Positions 54,682 to 64,000 of a stretch of 64,000 nucleotides of DNA are shown here, piece after piece; position 1 is the first letter of the stretch, and the number at the start of each line of letters is the position of its first letter. The stretch lies in the NCBI GenBank assembly GCA_964641965.1, contig CAZXLD010000013.1, positions 26,333 to 90,332 of the forward strand. Reading direction: 5' to 3'. A model generated the notes under the pieces. That model did not search any database. It had not been told where the DNA came from and was given only the letters and a program-made list of their open reading frames with translations. A program made the position numbers and the translations under genes. This DNA comes from JAJDFU01 sp964641965 (GTDB lineage: Bacteria; Bacteroidota; Bacteroidia; Chitinophagales; Saprospiraceae).

Positions 54682-57600
54682 ATGAGACCTATTGAAAGTA
54701 CTGCCTACCGGTTCTCTGGTTCACGCTTTTACAGCCTGGTAGGAAGCATTTTTGCCCTGCTCTCCTTATGGGCCTTACAAGCAGTTACCGTGCCAGACGG
54801 AGGATTTGAGCAAGCGGTTCAGATCGACCTGATCTGCCCTCCCGATACGACTGTGTCTGTCTGTGATCCGCTGGAATGTATCGAGTTTGAGACCTTCAAT
54901 GCAGGAGACCTGATTGATTCCGTAGGTACCCGGTTTGGGCCTGTGCGGGTAATGGCAGTGCGAACTGAGGACTTTAACAACCCGAATCCTCCCAACGCAG
55001 CTATGGTTTTCAACACCGGCAACCCGACCGGGGGCGACTTTGACTTGGGTACTCCCAATGAGGATTTTGGTGGTCCTGGGATAGGTGAAGGCGGCTCGGC
55101 CAATTCCAAGTTTCGAAATGATGCTTTCCGGGGTAATGTGTTGATTGTCACCACTAATTTTGATAGTGAAAACCCCAATGATAACGCCCGAGGTGGAACT
55201 ATCACCTTCGATTTTTCGCTTTTCGGTCCTATCATCCTGCACAGCCTTTCTTTGGTAGATGGAGAAGAGTTGATCGAGCTTACGGCCTTTGCCAATGGCC
55301 AGATTGTGGCCACTGCTTCTAATGAACCGGCAGGCGATAATGGATTCATCACCCTGGATTTAGGCGGTGTTCCAGGTGTAGAATCCCTGGAAGTGACCTC
55401 GGACGGTTCCTTTAGTGTAGATCAATTGTGCTTTTCAAAAGGCTATTACCCTGGTTTCCCGGAGGTAGTGGGCTCTACTGACCCGAATCCAAGTATTACC
55501 TTCACAGATAACATCATTCCCGGGGCTACTCCAGAACAGTTCACCATCGAACGGACGTTTGAGGCGGTCGATAATGATTTAAATATTGCCACCTGTACGC
55601 AGATCATTCGCGTGGAGGATCAGGGCTTTAGTGCCCCCGAATTTGAATGCCCAGCCGATATTTTCCTGGGATGTAACCCGACCGCTATCCCGGCTGTTGC
55701 CTTTGAAAATCCGCTTGGCCTGTTTATCCAGATCACAGAGGATACCATTTTCACCGACTGTCAGGGCAACCCAAGCGACGATTTCATCAACGTTGAGCTT
55801 CGAAGAACCTTTATCGCCTCTGATGATTGTGGACTTACCGATACCTGTACGCAATCGATCTTTTGGAAAGAAGACACTACGCCACCTGATCTATCCCGAG
55901 TCCCTGTAGATACCCTCCTTTGTCCTTTTGACCCCTATCTGGATACGGTCAACTTCATTCCGCCAGGGATCTTTGATAATTGCGGGATTGAAAGCGTCCA
56001 AATCACTGAAATCGACCGCGAAAGCATTGCCGGAGGAGACACCATCTTGCTTACTCGAACATTGACCGCTTTCGATTCCTGTCAAAACCAGGCGACCTTA
56101 ACTCAAACCATTCGACTGGTTACTCAGGGTTTGGAATTTTGTGGCCCGGTTTGCCCTCCCGATACCTTCCTGGGTTGTAATCCAGCGACCTTTCCAGATC
56201 CATTGCCCGATACCCTCAACGGAATAACGGTTCAATTTCGGGACGACACCAGCCGGACCAATTGCTTGGGCGGTCCGGCGGAACCTTTGGTCAATGTGGA
56301 AATAATCCGGACTTACCTCTTCTCCGACGATACCGGCTTTCAGGATTCCTGTCAGCAGGCCATCACCTGGAAAGAGGACGAACTTCCGCCAGATCTGACT
56401 GCCCTGCCTTTAGATACCACCCTATGCCCGCTGGATCCCTATCTGGATACGGTCAACTTCATTCCCATTGGCATTGACGACAATTGTGGTATTGAGCAGG
56501 TACGGATCACAGAGCTATCCCGGGATACGGTGGCCAATGGCGATACCATCATTATTAGTCGTTCCATCCTAGCGATCGACTCTTGCCAAAACGAAGCCTT
56601 AGCCACCCAGATCATCCGTTTAACCCCCCGTAGCGAGGGCTGTACGGTAACCTGCCCTCCAGATACCTTCCTGGGCTGTAATCCGGTTGCTTTCCCGGAA
56701 CCACTGCCGGATGTGGTAAATGGCATTTCTGTCACCTTCTCGGATGATACCACCTTCACCAATTGTGCCGGTGACCCTATAGCGCCTTTCGTCAATGTGG
56801 ACGTGATTCGAACCTATGTGTTTACCACCGACTTCGGACTCCAGGATTCCTGTCAGCAAAGAATCTCCTGGAAAGAGGACCAGCTGCCACCGGATTTGAC
56901 CGCCCTTCCGGTAGACACTACCCTTTGCCCGCTGGATCCTTACCTGGATACCGTCAATTTTATTCCCATCGGTATTGAGGATAATTGTGGCATTGAGCAG
57001 GTGCGAATCACGGAGCTTTCCCGCGATACCATAGCTAATGGCGATACCATCCTGATCACCCGATCGGTATTGGCTATTGACTCTTGTCAAAACGAGGCTA
57101 CTGCCACTCAGACCATTCGCTTGACCCCCCGCAGCGAAGGCTGTACCGTGGTCTGTCCTCCGGATACCTTCCTGGGGTGCAACCCAGTGGCTTTCCCGGA
57201 TCCATTGCCAGACCAGGTAAATGGAATCACCGTAACCTTTTCGGATGATACCACCTTCACCAATTGTGCAGGAGAACCCACCGAGCCTTTTGTCAATGTG
57301 GAAGTGCTCCGGACCTATGTCTTCACCACTGATTTTGGATTACAGGACTCTTGCCGGCAAGTTATTGCCTGGAAAAATGATACCATCCCCCCAGACCTAA
57401 CCGCTTTACCCATAGACACCACCCTTTGCCCGCTGGACCCTTACCTGGATACAGCCAGTTTTAATTTTCCATCCATTGGAGATAATTGTGGTCTTGAACG
57501 TGTCATCATTCAAAACATAACTCAAGACACGTTGGCACAAGGTGACACCATTGTACTAACCCGCGTAATTACTGCCTTCGATTCCTGTCAAAACAAAACC

Positions 57601-60600
57601 TCTGCAATACAGACCATTCGACTGGTACCAAATGACCAATTGTGTCCAGTTGTATGTCCCCCGGATACCTTTCTCGGCTGCAACCCGACCTCCTTTCCGG
57701 ACCCCTTGCCTGGCGATATCAATGGAATTGAGGTCACCTTCTCTGATGATACCACCTTTACGGATTGCCAGGGCATGGAAGGGCCTCCGTTTGTTAATGT
57801 CCTGTTGACCCGTACCTATGTGTTTACTTCGGACTCCGGTTTTAAGGACTCCTGCCAGCAGAGCATAACCTGGGCAATTGATACCATACCTCCCGATTTG
57901 ACTGCACTGGCGTTGGACACTACCCTTTGCCCATTCGATCCCTATTTGGATACCGTCAATTTCATTCCCATTGGAATTGACGACAATTGCGGCATTGAAC
58001 AGGTACTTATCACCGAGCTTTCCCGCGATACCATAGCCAATGGCGATACCATTCTGATTACCAGAAGTATTGCAGCCATCGACTCTTGCCAGAACGAAGC
58101 CTCGGCGATCCAAACCATTCGATTGGTAACGCGGAGCCTGGACTGTCCCATTGTCTGCCCACCAGATACCTTCCTGCGCTGTAATCCGGTTGCCTTCCCA
58201 GATCCCTTACCGGATATGGTTAATGGGATTTCGGTGTCCTTTACCGATGATACTACGTTCACCAACTGCTTCGGAGACCCGACCGCACCCTTGGTAAATG
58301 TGGAGGTAGTTCGAACCTATTTGTTTACTGCCGATTTTGGACTCAGAGATTCTTGCCAGCAAGTTATTTCCTGGAAAAACGATACCATCCCACCTCTACT
58401 AACCGCCTTGCCGCTGGATACGATCCTTTGTCCGCTAGACCCCTATCTGGATACGGTCAATTTCATTCCCATTGGAATTGATGACAATTGTGGCATTGAG
58501 CAGGTACAAGTCCGGGAGCTGTCCAGAGATACGGTAGCCAATGGGGATACGATCCTCATTACCCGGTCCATCACAGCTATTGACTCCTGTCAAAATGAGG
58601 CCTCGGCCATTCAAACGATCCGTTTAAGCCCGCGAAGCGAAGCTTGTACGGTAGTCTGCCCACCGGATACCTTCCTGGCTTGTAATCCAATAGCTTTCCC
58701 GGATCCTTTACCTGATAACGTAAATGGAGTATCGGTGACCTTTTCAGACGACACTACCTTCACCAATTGCTTGGGGGACCTCACCGAGCCTTTTGTGAAT
58801 GTGGAGGTGACGCGGACCTATGTCTTTACAACTGACTTCGGGCTCCGGGACTCCTGTCAGCAAATCATTTCCTGGAAAAATGATACGGTACCGCCGGATT
58901 TGACCGCCTTACCCCTGGACACCACCCTTTGTCCGTTTGATCCCTATCTGGACACCGTTAATTTTATTCCCATTGGTATTGACGATAACTGCGGTATTGA
59001 ACAGGTACAAGTCACCGAGTTTTCCCGCGACACCACAGCCAATGGGGATACCATTTTGATAAGCCGTTTGCTTACGGCCATTGATTCCTGCGCCAACACC
59101 TCATCGGCTACCCAAACTATCCGGCTCCTGGTCAATAGCCTGGAATGCCCCTTTGTTTGCCCGGCAGACACCTTCCTGGGTTGTAACCCTATTGCCTTTC
59201 CGGACCCGCTACCGGAAGAAATAGATGGCGTAGCGGTTTCTTTTTCAGATGATACACTGGCCACCGATTGTGCAGGAATGCCACTGGAACCCTTGGTTAA
59301 CTTTGAAATCACCAGAACCTATATTTTCACGCCGAGCATGGGGCCTGCTGATACCTGCCAGCAAATTATTTCCTGGAAAGTAGACACCATTCCACCCATT
59401 ATTGCTGCCCTTCCATTGGACAGCACGCTCTGTCCAGATGACCCTTACCTGGATACAGTTAATTTCTTTCCTCCGGAAATCTCGGACAACTGCGGCATTG
59501 AACAGGTGGACGTTACTGAGCTATCGCGCGATACGATTGCGAACGGCGACACCATTTTAATTACTCGATTGCTTACCGCTTTCGACTCCTGTGCCAACAC
59601 TGCATCCGCTACCCAAACTATTCGGATCATTACCACTGAAGGCGGGCTGTGCGATTGTCCGCCAGATATGGACTTGGGTTGTATTGGACCGGATGAACTT
59701 CCACCGCCCTTAACCGATGTAGATTTTCCATTGGATCAAATCATAGGATTCACAGAAACAACGGATACCCTGGATCGATGCGAAGTGGTGGTGGTTCGAA
59801 ATTATGACCTTTTAGGTGCTGGAGGCGATACAACTGAATGTGTGCAAACGCTTACCTACAAGGATGCTACCATTTCACCCATACAAATAAACAGTTGTGA
59901 TACCATCGTCCTTTTCAACGATTTCATTTCCAGCGTAGATACGAGCCAACTGGAACTATCTGGTGGATGTGGCAATGTTAGTGTGCAAGTCTCTGCCATA
60001 GATACTATTGATGTACGACCGGTATTCGTAAACCCATCAGCAGGCAACTCACCTCCGTTGATTGAGTTCGAACGCACGATTATAGTAGAAGACGAATGCG
60101 GCAATGTAGATTCCTGTATCCAGCGGGGCGTACTATTCCAGACCCTCTTCCAGGTCCAAACCCTTCCTTGTAATACCAGCCTGGACTCTATTCCGCCTCC
60201 GATCGAAAATAGCGACCTGGATTCCATCCTCCGAATTACCGGTTTTGAAGAAGAGTTAAACATCGACGCCGATCCCTCTGGTTGCCAGACTGTGTTTTTC
60301 AACCGGGCTTACGACATTTCCATTTTAGAAGGGGTACTGGATTCTACCTTCACCCAGTCGATTACCTGGACCATCGATACTGTGCCTCCCGTCATCGTGC
60401 GGATACCGGCTGATACCAGTTTCACCGGACCGATTCCAGCACCTGACCTGGGGCAAGTAGAAGCGACCGACAATTGCGGCTTCGTCCAGTTAAGCGTAGA
60501 GGATGATTCCCTATCTCTTGGGTGCACCGAATTCCAGATCATTCGCGCCTTCATTGCAACCGACGGTTGTGGAAACGCAGATACAGCTACGCAAATCCTG

Positions 60601-61902
60601 CGCTGTATGGATTGTAGCATACCGGTTCCTGCCTTGGCAGACACTACAGTTTGTGCGGGGGACCCGTTGACCTTGTATCCGAATGCCCGGTCCGAGTGGA
60701 GTTATTCCTGGACACCCGCCAATGGGGTAGACAATGACACCCTTCCCAGTCCACAGTTTATTGGTGATACCACGACTACCTTCACAGTGACGATCATTCG
60801 AGATGCGAATGACCGCTCTTGTGATACCGTCGTAACCGGAACGGTCGAAGTACTGCCTGCATTGGGTCTGGAAATTGTGGGCGATAGCCTGCTGTTTGGT
60901 TGCCAGCCGGATACGGTCCAATTTAATGCGACAGCTTCCGATAACGCGACCCTCATCTGGTCGGACACACCAACTTTCTCCGACACCCTGGCATTTGGCG
61001 AGCAATTAAACGTATTCAGCGAGCAAGATCAATCCTACTTTGTCCAGGCATTCGATCAGATTTGTACCGAACAAAAAGAAGTCCAGTTTGACCTGGTAGC
61101 CATCGAAGCTGAACTACCCGATTCGATCTTTCTATGCGATGATCCGGGGCAGCTTACTGTAGTGGTTACCAATCTGGATACTACTCAGATGCTCATGTTG
61201 GAATGGCTTCTGGAGGACCCAAATTGGGTGATCGATGAACAAGGCGATTCCACCATTATTAGCACCGAAGCAGTAGGTGATCTGCCGGTAATGGTGTCCA
61301 ACCAATTTGGCTGTATCGATACCCTTACCACATTCCTCAGTGTGGTCAATCTGCCGGACAGCAATATTGCCATCGTACCGGATGTGGATACGGTTACGCT
61401 CCTTGAAGGCGACACCCTCCAATTGAACGTGCGAGGATGTCCTTCCTGCGAATTCTTTGATTGGAGTCCGGCTTCCCCGGATCTAAGTGCAAGTAATATT
61501 CGAAATCCAATCCTGACTGCCAATGATTCCGCTACATATGTGATGTCCACAGGTATTGGGGAGTGTATCTTCCAAGACACACTGGTGGTCAATATTTCGG
61601 ATGCTTGTGATCCGTTGGCCTATTGGTTTCCGAACTCCTTCTTCCCGGAAGGAGCAACCGAAGTCAACCACACCTTTGGTGTGCAAAGTAATGTCAAGGA
61701 TCAGATCCTGGAATATCGACTGGCCATTTACAACCGCTGGGGAGAGAAGATCTTTGAGACGAATGATCCTGCTATTGGCTGGGATGGACGCCACCGGAGT
61801 AATGATGCAGATAGCGGCGTATATGCGTACACCGCATCCATTGTCTGCATTGATGGTACGAGCCTGGGTACATTCCAGGGCAATTTGACGCTGATTCGCT
61901 AG
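54682..61902 (+). CDS. Giant T9SS type B adhesin with 501-nt repeats
   Basis: A 2406-aa secreted protein. After a signal-like helix (residues 20-38) comes an N-terminal beta-domain (about 50-260), then an array of eight near-identical Cys-containing HYR-like modules of ~167 aa (residues ~323-1658), a degenerate ninth module, an Ig/PKD-like region (about 1970-2300) and a gliding-motility-associated C-terminal domain (YWFPNSFFPEG, YNRWGEKIFET, GWDGR; residues ~2308-2406), the T9SS type B signal. SprB-type proteins of this kind move on the surface during gliding or act as adhesins. PorP-like and PorE-like genes immediately upstream supply the secretion partner. Very strong internal identity may hinder assembly. 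Confidence 0.93.
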   Translation: MRPIESTAYRFSGSRFYSLVGSIFALLSLWALQAVTVPDGGFEQAVQIDLICPPDTTVSVCDPLECIEFETFNAGDLIDSVGTRFGPVRVMAVRTEDFNNPNPPNAAMVFNTGNPTGGDFDLGTPNEDFGGPGIGEGGSANSKFRNDAFRGNVLIVTTNFDSENPNDNARGGTITFDFSLFGPIILHSLSLVDGEELIELTAFANGQIVATASNEPAGDNGFITLDLGGVPGVESLEVTSDGSFSVDQLCFSKGYYPGFPEVVGSTDPNPSITFTDNIIPGATPEQFTIERTFEAVDNDLNIATCTQIIRVEDQGFSAPEFECPADIFLGCNPTAIPAVAFENPLGLFIQITEDTIFTDCQGNPSDDFINVELRRTFIASDDCGLTDTCTQSIFWKEDTTPPDLSRVPVDTLLCPFDPYLDTVNFIPPGIFDNCGIESVQITEIDRESIAGGDTILLTRTLTAFDSCQNQATLTQTIRLVTQGLEFCGPVCPPDTFLGCNPATFPDPLPDTLNGITVQFRDDTSRTNCLGGPAEPLVNVEIIRTYLFSDDTGFQDSCQQAITWKEDELPPDLTALPLDTTLCPLDPYLDTVNFIPIGIDDNCGIEQVRITELSRDTVANGDTIIISRSILAIDSCQNEALATQIIRLTPRSEGCTVTCPPDTFLGCNPVAFPEPLPDVVNGISVTFSDDTTFTNCAGDPIAPFVNVDVIRTYVFTTDFGLQDSCQQRISWKEDQLPPDLTALPVDTTLCPLDPYLDTVNFIPIGIEDNCGIEQVRITELSRDTIANGDTILITRSVLAIDSCQNEATATQTIRLTPRSEGCTVVCPPDTFLGCNPVAFPDPLPDQVNGITVTFSDDTTFTNCAGEPTEPFVNVEVLRTYVFTTDFGLQDSCRQVIAWKNDTIPPDLTALPIDTTLCPLDPYLDTASFNFPSIGDNCGLERVIIQNITQDTLAQGDTIVLTRVITAFDSCQNKTSAIQTIRLVPNDQLCPVVCPPDTFLGCNPTSFPDPLPGDINGIEVTFSDDTTFTDCQGMEGPPFVNVLLTRTYVFTSDSGFKDSCQQSITWAIDTIPPDLTALALDTTLCPFDPYLDTVNFIPIGIDDNCGIEQVLITELSRDTIANGDTILITRSIAAIDSCQNEASAIQTIRLVTRSLDCPIVCPPDTFLRCNPVAFPDPLPDMVNGISVSFTDDTTFTNCFGDPTAPLVNVEVVRTYLFTADFGLRDSCQQVISWKNDTIPPLLTALPLDTILCPLDPYLDTVNFIPIGIDDNCGIEQVQVRELSRDTVANGDTILITRSITAIDSCQNEASAIQTIRLSPRSEACTVVCPPDTFLACNPIAFPDPLPDNVNGVSVTFSDDTTFTNCLGDLTEPFVNVEVTRTYVFTTDFGLRDSCQQIISWKNDTVPPDLTALPLDTTLCPFDPYLDTVNFIPIGIDDNCGIEQVQVTEFSRDTTANGDTILISRLLTAIDSCANTSSATQTIRLLVNSLECPFVCPADTFLGCNPIAFPDPLPEEIDGVAVSFSDDTLATDCAGMPLEPLVNFEITRTYIFTPSMGPADTCQQIISWKVDTIPPIIAALPLDSTLCPDDPYLDTVNFFPPEISDNCGIEQVDVTELSRDTIANGDTILITRLLTAFDSCANTASATQTIRIITTEGGLCDCPPDMDLGCIGPDELPPPLTDVDFPLDQIIGFTETTDTLDRCEVVVVRNYDLLGAGGDTTECVQTLTYKDATISPIQINSCDTIVLFNDFISSVDTSQLELSGGCGNVSVQVSAIDTIDVRPVFVNPSAGNSPPLIEFERTIIVEDECGNVDSCIQRGVLFQTLFQVQTLPCNTSLDSIPPPIENSDLDSILRITGFEEELNIDADPSGCQTVFFNRAYDISILEGVLDSTFTQSITWTIDTVPPVIVRIPADTSFTGPIPAPDLGQVEATDNCGFVQLSVEDDSLSLGCTEFQIIRAFIATDGCGNADTATQILRCMDCSIPVPALADTTVCAGDPLTLYPNARSEWSYSWTPANGVDNDTLPSPQFIGDTTTTFTVTIIRDANDRSCDTVVTGTVEVLPALGLEIVGDSLLFGCQPDTVQFNATASDNATLIWSDTPTFSDTLAFGEQLNVFSEQDQSYFVQAFDQICTEQKEVQFDLVAIEAELPDSIFLCDDPGQLTVVVTNLDTTQMLMLEWLLEDPNWVIDEQGDSTIISTEAVGDLPVMVSNQFGCIDTLTTFLSVVNLPDSNIAIVPDVDTVTLLEGDTLQLNVRGCPSCEFFDWSPASPDLSASNIRNPILTANDSATYVMSTGIGECIFQDTLVVNISDACDPLAYWFPNSFFPEGATEVNHTFGVQSNVKDQILEYRLAIYNRWGEKIFETNDPAIGWDGRHRSNDADSGVYAYTASIVCIDGTSLGTFQGNLTLIR
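55648..59655 (+). repeat. Eight tandem ~501-nt coding repeats
   Basis: Module boundaries, taken at the first Cys codon of the CPPDTFLGCNP motif, are at 55648, 56152, 56653, 57154, 57655, 58156, 58657 and 59158, ending 59655. The spacings are one 504 nt, six exactly 501 nt and one 498 nt. Each module runs CPPDTFLGCNP - FPDPLP - TFSDDTTFTNC - FVNVEV-RTYVF - DSCQQ - PPDLTALPLDTTLCP - DPYLDTVNFIPIGI - DDNCGIEQV - LSRDTIANGDTI - AIDSCQNEA. A more diverged unit follows from 59656. Confidence 0.95.
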
Positions 61903-62075
61903 ACTCGGAGGTAGTTCAGGTTGGAAATGCTGCCAGGATAGGAATAGATCGTTTCGATTTAGGGGGATGCTATGGGATGCTGTGGACAGCTAGCTATCGA
62001 GCGCATCCCCTAGTATCGGGCAGCGAGTATCCAGTATCAGTAATTGCCCTTTAAACCCAATATAGCTGGTGCCTT

Positions 62076-63317
62076 ATGTATAAATGGATGATGTGGTTTG
62101 TCTTATTGCTGGGCGGTATTTCCCTGAAGGCCCAGGACACCATTCCTGATAACAGGCAAATCGTAATGGGAAGCACCCAAGCGGATACCATCTCTACGGA
62201 TAGCAATAAGGTCATCGAAGATGCTCCGTTGGATATCGGACAGGATCGAGGTCTATTCATACTCACCCGCGATCGACGGCTGCAATTACGTATTCTGGGA
62301 TCGGTCCGCTTCCTGGCGGTATACGACAATCGAGACCTTTCGTCCAAAAACAGCTATTCTACCTTCGAGATCCCTACCGGGGATCAAAACCGATCGCTTC
62401 CCAACTTTTTCAATGGGGTCGGGCAAAGCCGACTGGGTTTTGAAGTTACCCGAAGTACTCGACAAGGGAATATTTTTGTTCGTCTGGAAACCGATTTTGC
62501 CGGAGCCAATAATGCGTTCCGGATCCGCCATGCGTATGGACAAATCAGCCGGTTTCTGCTTGGGCAAACTTGGAGTCTTTTTTCTCATATCGCGGCGCTC
62601 CCGGCGACGGTTGATTTCGGAAGCACCGCTTCCATCACCGTACGGACCCCCCAGGTGCGTTATTCCTTACCGGCTTTCTTTTCCAAAGTGGATATGGCAG
62701 TTGCCTTTGAATACTCCATACCCAGCGTGGATCTCCCGGATTCTCTTCTGGTTCAAACGTTCCAACTTATTCCCGACATCACGTTTCGTGTAGACCGGAT
62801 CACTCCCTGGGGAAGTTGGCAACTGTCTGGCTTACTACCCGTCCTTTCCGGCAGGACTTCCGATGGAACGCTGGTGTTGCGACCGGGTTGGGGGATCTCT
62901 GCTTCGGCGGTACTCAATTCCTGGGCAGCAGGAAAATGGTATTTCCTGGGTGGGACCGGTCGGGCTATTTCCCGGTATTTCGGGGATCTAGGAGGACGTG
63001 GCCTGGATCTCGCTTATAACCCAGAAACGGAGGATACTCGCCTACCCCTGGTTTTTGGTGGCTATGGCACATACGAACACAGTTGGCGATACAACCTGAC
63101 TACCAGCCTGACTTACGGAGTGATCGTCCTGGAGAGGATCGGTTTTACCCCCGAAAACACCTACCACTGGGGCTATAGCCTCCATTTCAATACCTTTTGG
63201 ACGGTAGTGGAAGGTGCCAAACTTGGAGCGGAAGCCATCTGGGGCCAACGCTTTGATCGGGTAGCTACCCGTGGAGACGCGCTCCGTTTGAATATACTGG
63301 CTTACTATGATTTTTAA
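62076..63317 (+). CDS. DcaP-like outer-membrane porin
   Basis: A 413-aa protein with signal peptide (GGISLKA-Q) and a predicted beta-barrel rich in alternating aromatic/polar strands, starting LRILGSVRFLAVYDN and ending LRLNILAYYDF with a C-terminal aromatic residue, as outer-membrane porins do. The FRIRHAYGQISRFLLGQTWS segment resembles DcaP/OprP-type trimeric porins. Substrate is unknown. Its start is 173 nt after the adhesin stop. Confidence 0.82.
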   Translation: MYKWMMWFVLLLGGISLKAQDTIPDNRQIVMGSTQADTISTDSNKVIEDAPLDIGQDRGLFILTRDRRLQLRILGSVRFLAVYDNRDLSSKNSYSTFEIPTGDQNRSLPNFFNGVGQSRLGFEVTRSTRQGNIFVRLETDFAGANNAFRIRHAYGQISRFLLGQTWSLFSHIAALPATVDFGSTASITVRTPQVRYSLPAFFSKVDMAVAFEYSIPSVDLPDSLLVQTFQLIPDITFRVDRITPWGSWQLSGLLPVLSGRTSDGTLVLRPGWGISASAVLNSWAAGKWYFLGGTGRAISRYFGDLGGRGLDLAYNPETEDTRLPLVFGGYGTYEHSWRYNLTTSLTYGVIVLERIGFTPENTYHWGYSLHFNTFWTVVEGAKLGAEAIWGQRFDRVATRGDALRLNILAYYDF

Positions 63318-64000
63318 AGCAATTGATCGGATCGACCTCGAAGAGAAAATCTTTGCAACGAAGCGCTTGAAACGGACGCAAGTTTAAATTGGTATAAGAC
63401 CTTCTTTTAGAAGCCAGTTTACCCATGCCATTCCATCAACACAAGTTGAGTCCGCAACAATCTTTTTGGCCCGAACTTTCCAGATAATACCACCCAGATT
63501 ATGCATTAGAAGACAAATAAAAGCCTATGATGCTTGAAAGCTCTGGCTTCAAGCCTAAGGCTTGCTTCACCCATTAAGTGCATACTTTTCTAATGCATTG
63601 CATTAGAAACAAGCTGAAAATGAGAGACTTGCAAATAAAAATTTAGTAAAATCCATTTTCTATTGCATGATTTGGGTACCATTTTAAGTTGAAAGCGGCC
63701 TGTCACTTAAATACAGCATTTCTTGAAATGGTATTATGTCCTTGATCCCGACACTTGTCGTCGGGGCTGACCAAGTTTGGCTGTTTGCTACATTTTTAAA
63801 TAGGTCATTTTAAACTTGCGTCAGGTACTGTCTTGAATTACAAATTTTGGCTCAAAGAATTTATCTTGGAAAAACCGAAGGAGGGTCCTTTTCGGAGGAT
63901 CCATCCAGTGTAGCCTCGATCTATATCGGGGCTACTTGTTTTTGAGTGATTGGTGCTGATTTATGATAGTCTGGGTCAAACACGGTATCATTTTTCCACA
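63318..64000. other. 683-bp gene-free end region with palindromes
   Basis: No supportable ORF or known RNA was found. The region contains CAAGCCTAAGGCTTG (63550-63564), a 10-bp palindrome TTTCTAATGC/GCATTAGAAA (63587-63596 / 63600-63609), a CCCGAC/GTCGGG stem (63747-63752 / 63760-63765) and the terminator-like hairpin at 63910-63943. Confidence 0.5.
63910..63943 (+). terminator. Terminator-like hairpin near the window end
   Basis: An 11-bp stem, with one wobble pair: 63910-63920 pairs with 63925-63935, with a CTAT loop, followed by TTGTTTTTG. No gene upstream in this window needs it, apart from the distant porin, so it may belong to a short unannotated transcript. Confidence 0.6.

Noticed and set aside
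55648..59655. Tandem repeats as a CRISPR or satellite array
   Set aside because: The repeats are 501 nt, in frame and coding, with no spacers.
54775..61794. Many antisense frames opposite the giant adhesin
   Set aside because: They recur with the 501-nt period, as expected of shadows of a repeated coding sequence.

Overview
The window looks like a chromosomal segment of a Bacteroidota, most likely a member of the Saprospiria (Lewinella/Haliscomenobacter-like). The evidence is a single-haem CcoP, an outer-membrane beta-barrel receptor with an N-terminal carboxypeptidase-regulatory domain, PorP/SprF and PorE-like type IX secretion (T9SS) proteins, both type A and type B T9SS sorting domains, and several matches to the TAnnTTTG promoter element of the phylum. 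No rRNA, tRNA, CRISPR array, insertion sequence or prophage was recognised. The species assignment is inference.

Layout. 1-3851: 3' part of a cbb3 cytochrome oxidase operon (ccoQ-like fragment, ccoP, ccoG, ccoH, a SafE/DsbD-like membrane protein). 4158-9434: outer-membrane receptor and a Ca2+-type P-ATPase. 9727-12433: small OB-fold secreted protein, a 76-aa protein, a DUF6794-like protein and FabH. 12706-16509: LuxR-type response regulator with a giant periplasmic-propeller histidine kinase. 16563-16677: candidate small RNA between two terminators. 16688-27178: housekeeping and accessory singletons (GDPD lipoprotein, serpin, class III adenylate cyclase, M20 dipeptidase, c-di-AMP cyclase CdaA, MiaE, an esterase ending inside a 23-bp palindrome, a secreted unknown, a VWA protein). 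27654-30178: BP74-like T9SS protein, a potassium-filter ionotropic glutamate-receptor homologue, and an RRM protein with a long leader.

30272-42538 (minus strand) is the most unusual part. Eight consecutive co-directional genes encode, in transcription order, a lipoprotein with a VWA-like motif and an EF-hand-like loop, a four-helix membrane protein, a tubulin/FtsZ-like GTPase, a 1149-aa actin/Hsp70-fold ATPase, a single-span coiled-coil protein, a MotA/ExbB-like channel with a ~300-residue coiled tail, a MotB/OmpA-like partner with the conserved membrane aspartate, and a trypsin-like lipoprotein. The motor pair resembles ZorAB of Zorya defence, but none of the Zorya effectors is present. Two cytoskeletal-type NTPases joined to an ion-driven motor suggest an undescribed envelope-spanning machine. 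Defence, secretion and surface mechanics are all open possibilities.

42771-48881: thyA, two tandem secreted START-domain proteins, a UbiD-type decarboxylase and an arginyl/leucyl-tRNA-protein-transferase-like protein. 48924-49874: a beta-helix protein. 50271-61902: a T9SS cassette of PorP/SprF, PorE-like OmpA protein and a 2406-aa type B adhesin with a strikingly regular 501-nt repeat array. 62076-63317: an outer-membrane porin. The last 683 bases hold only hairpins.
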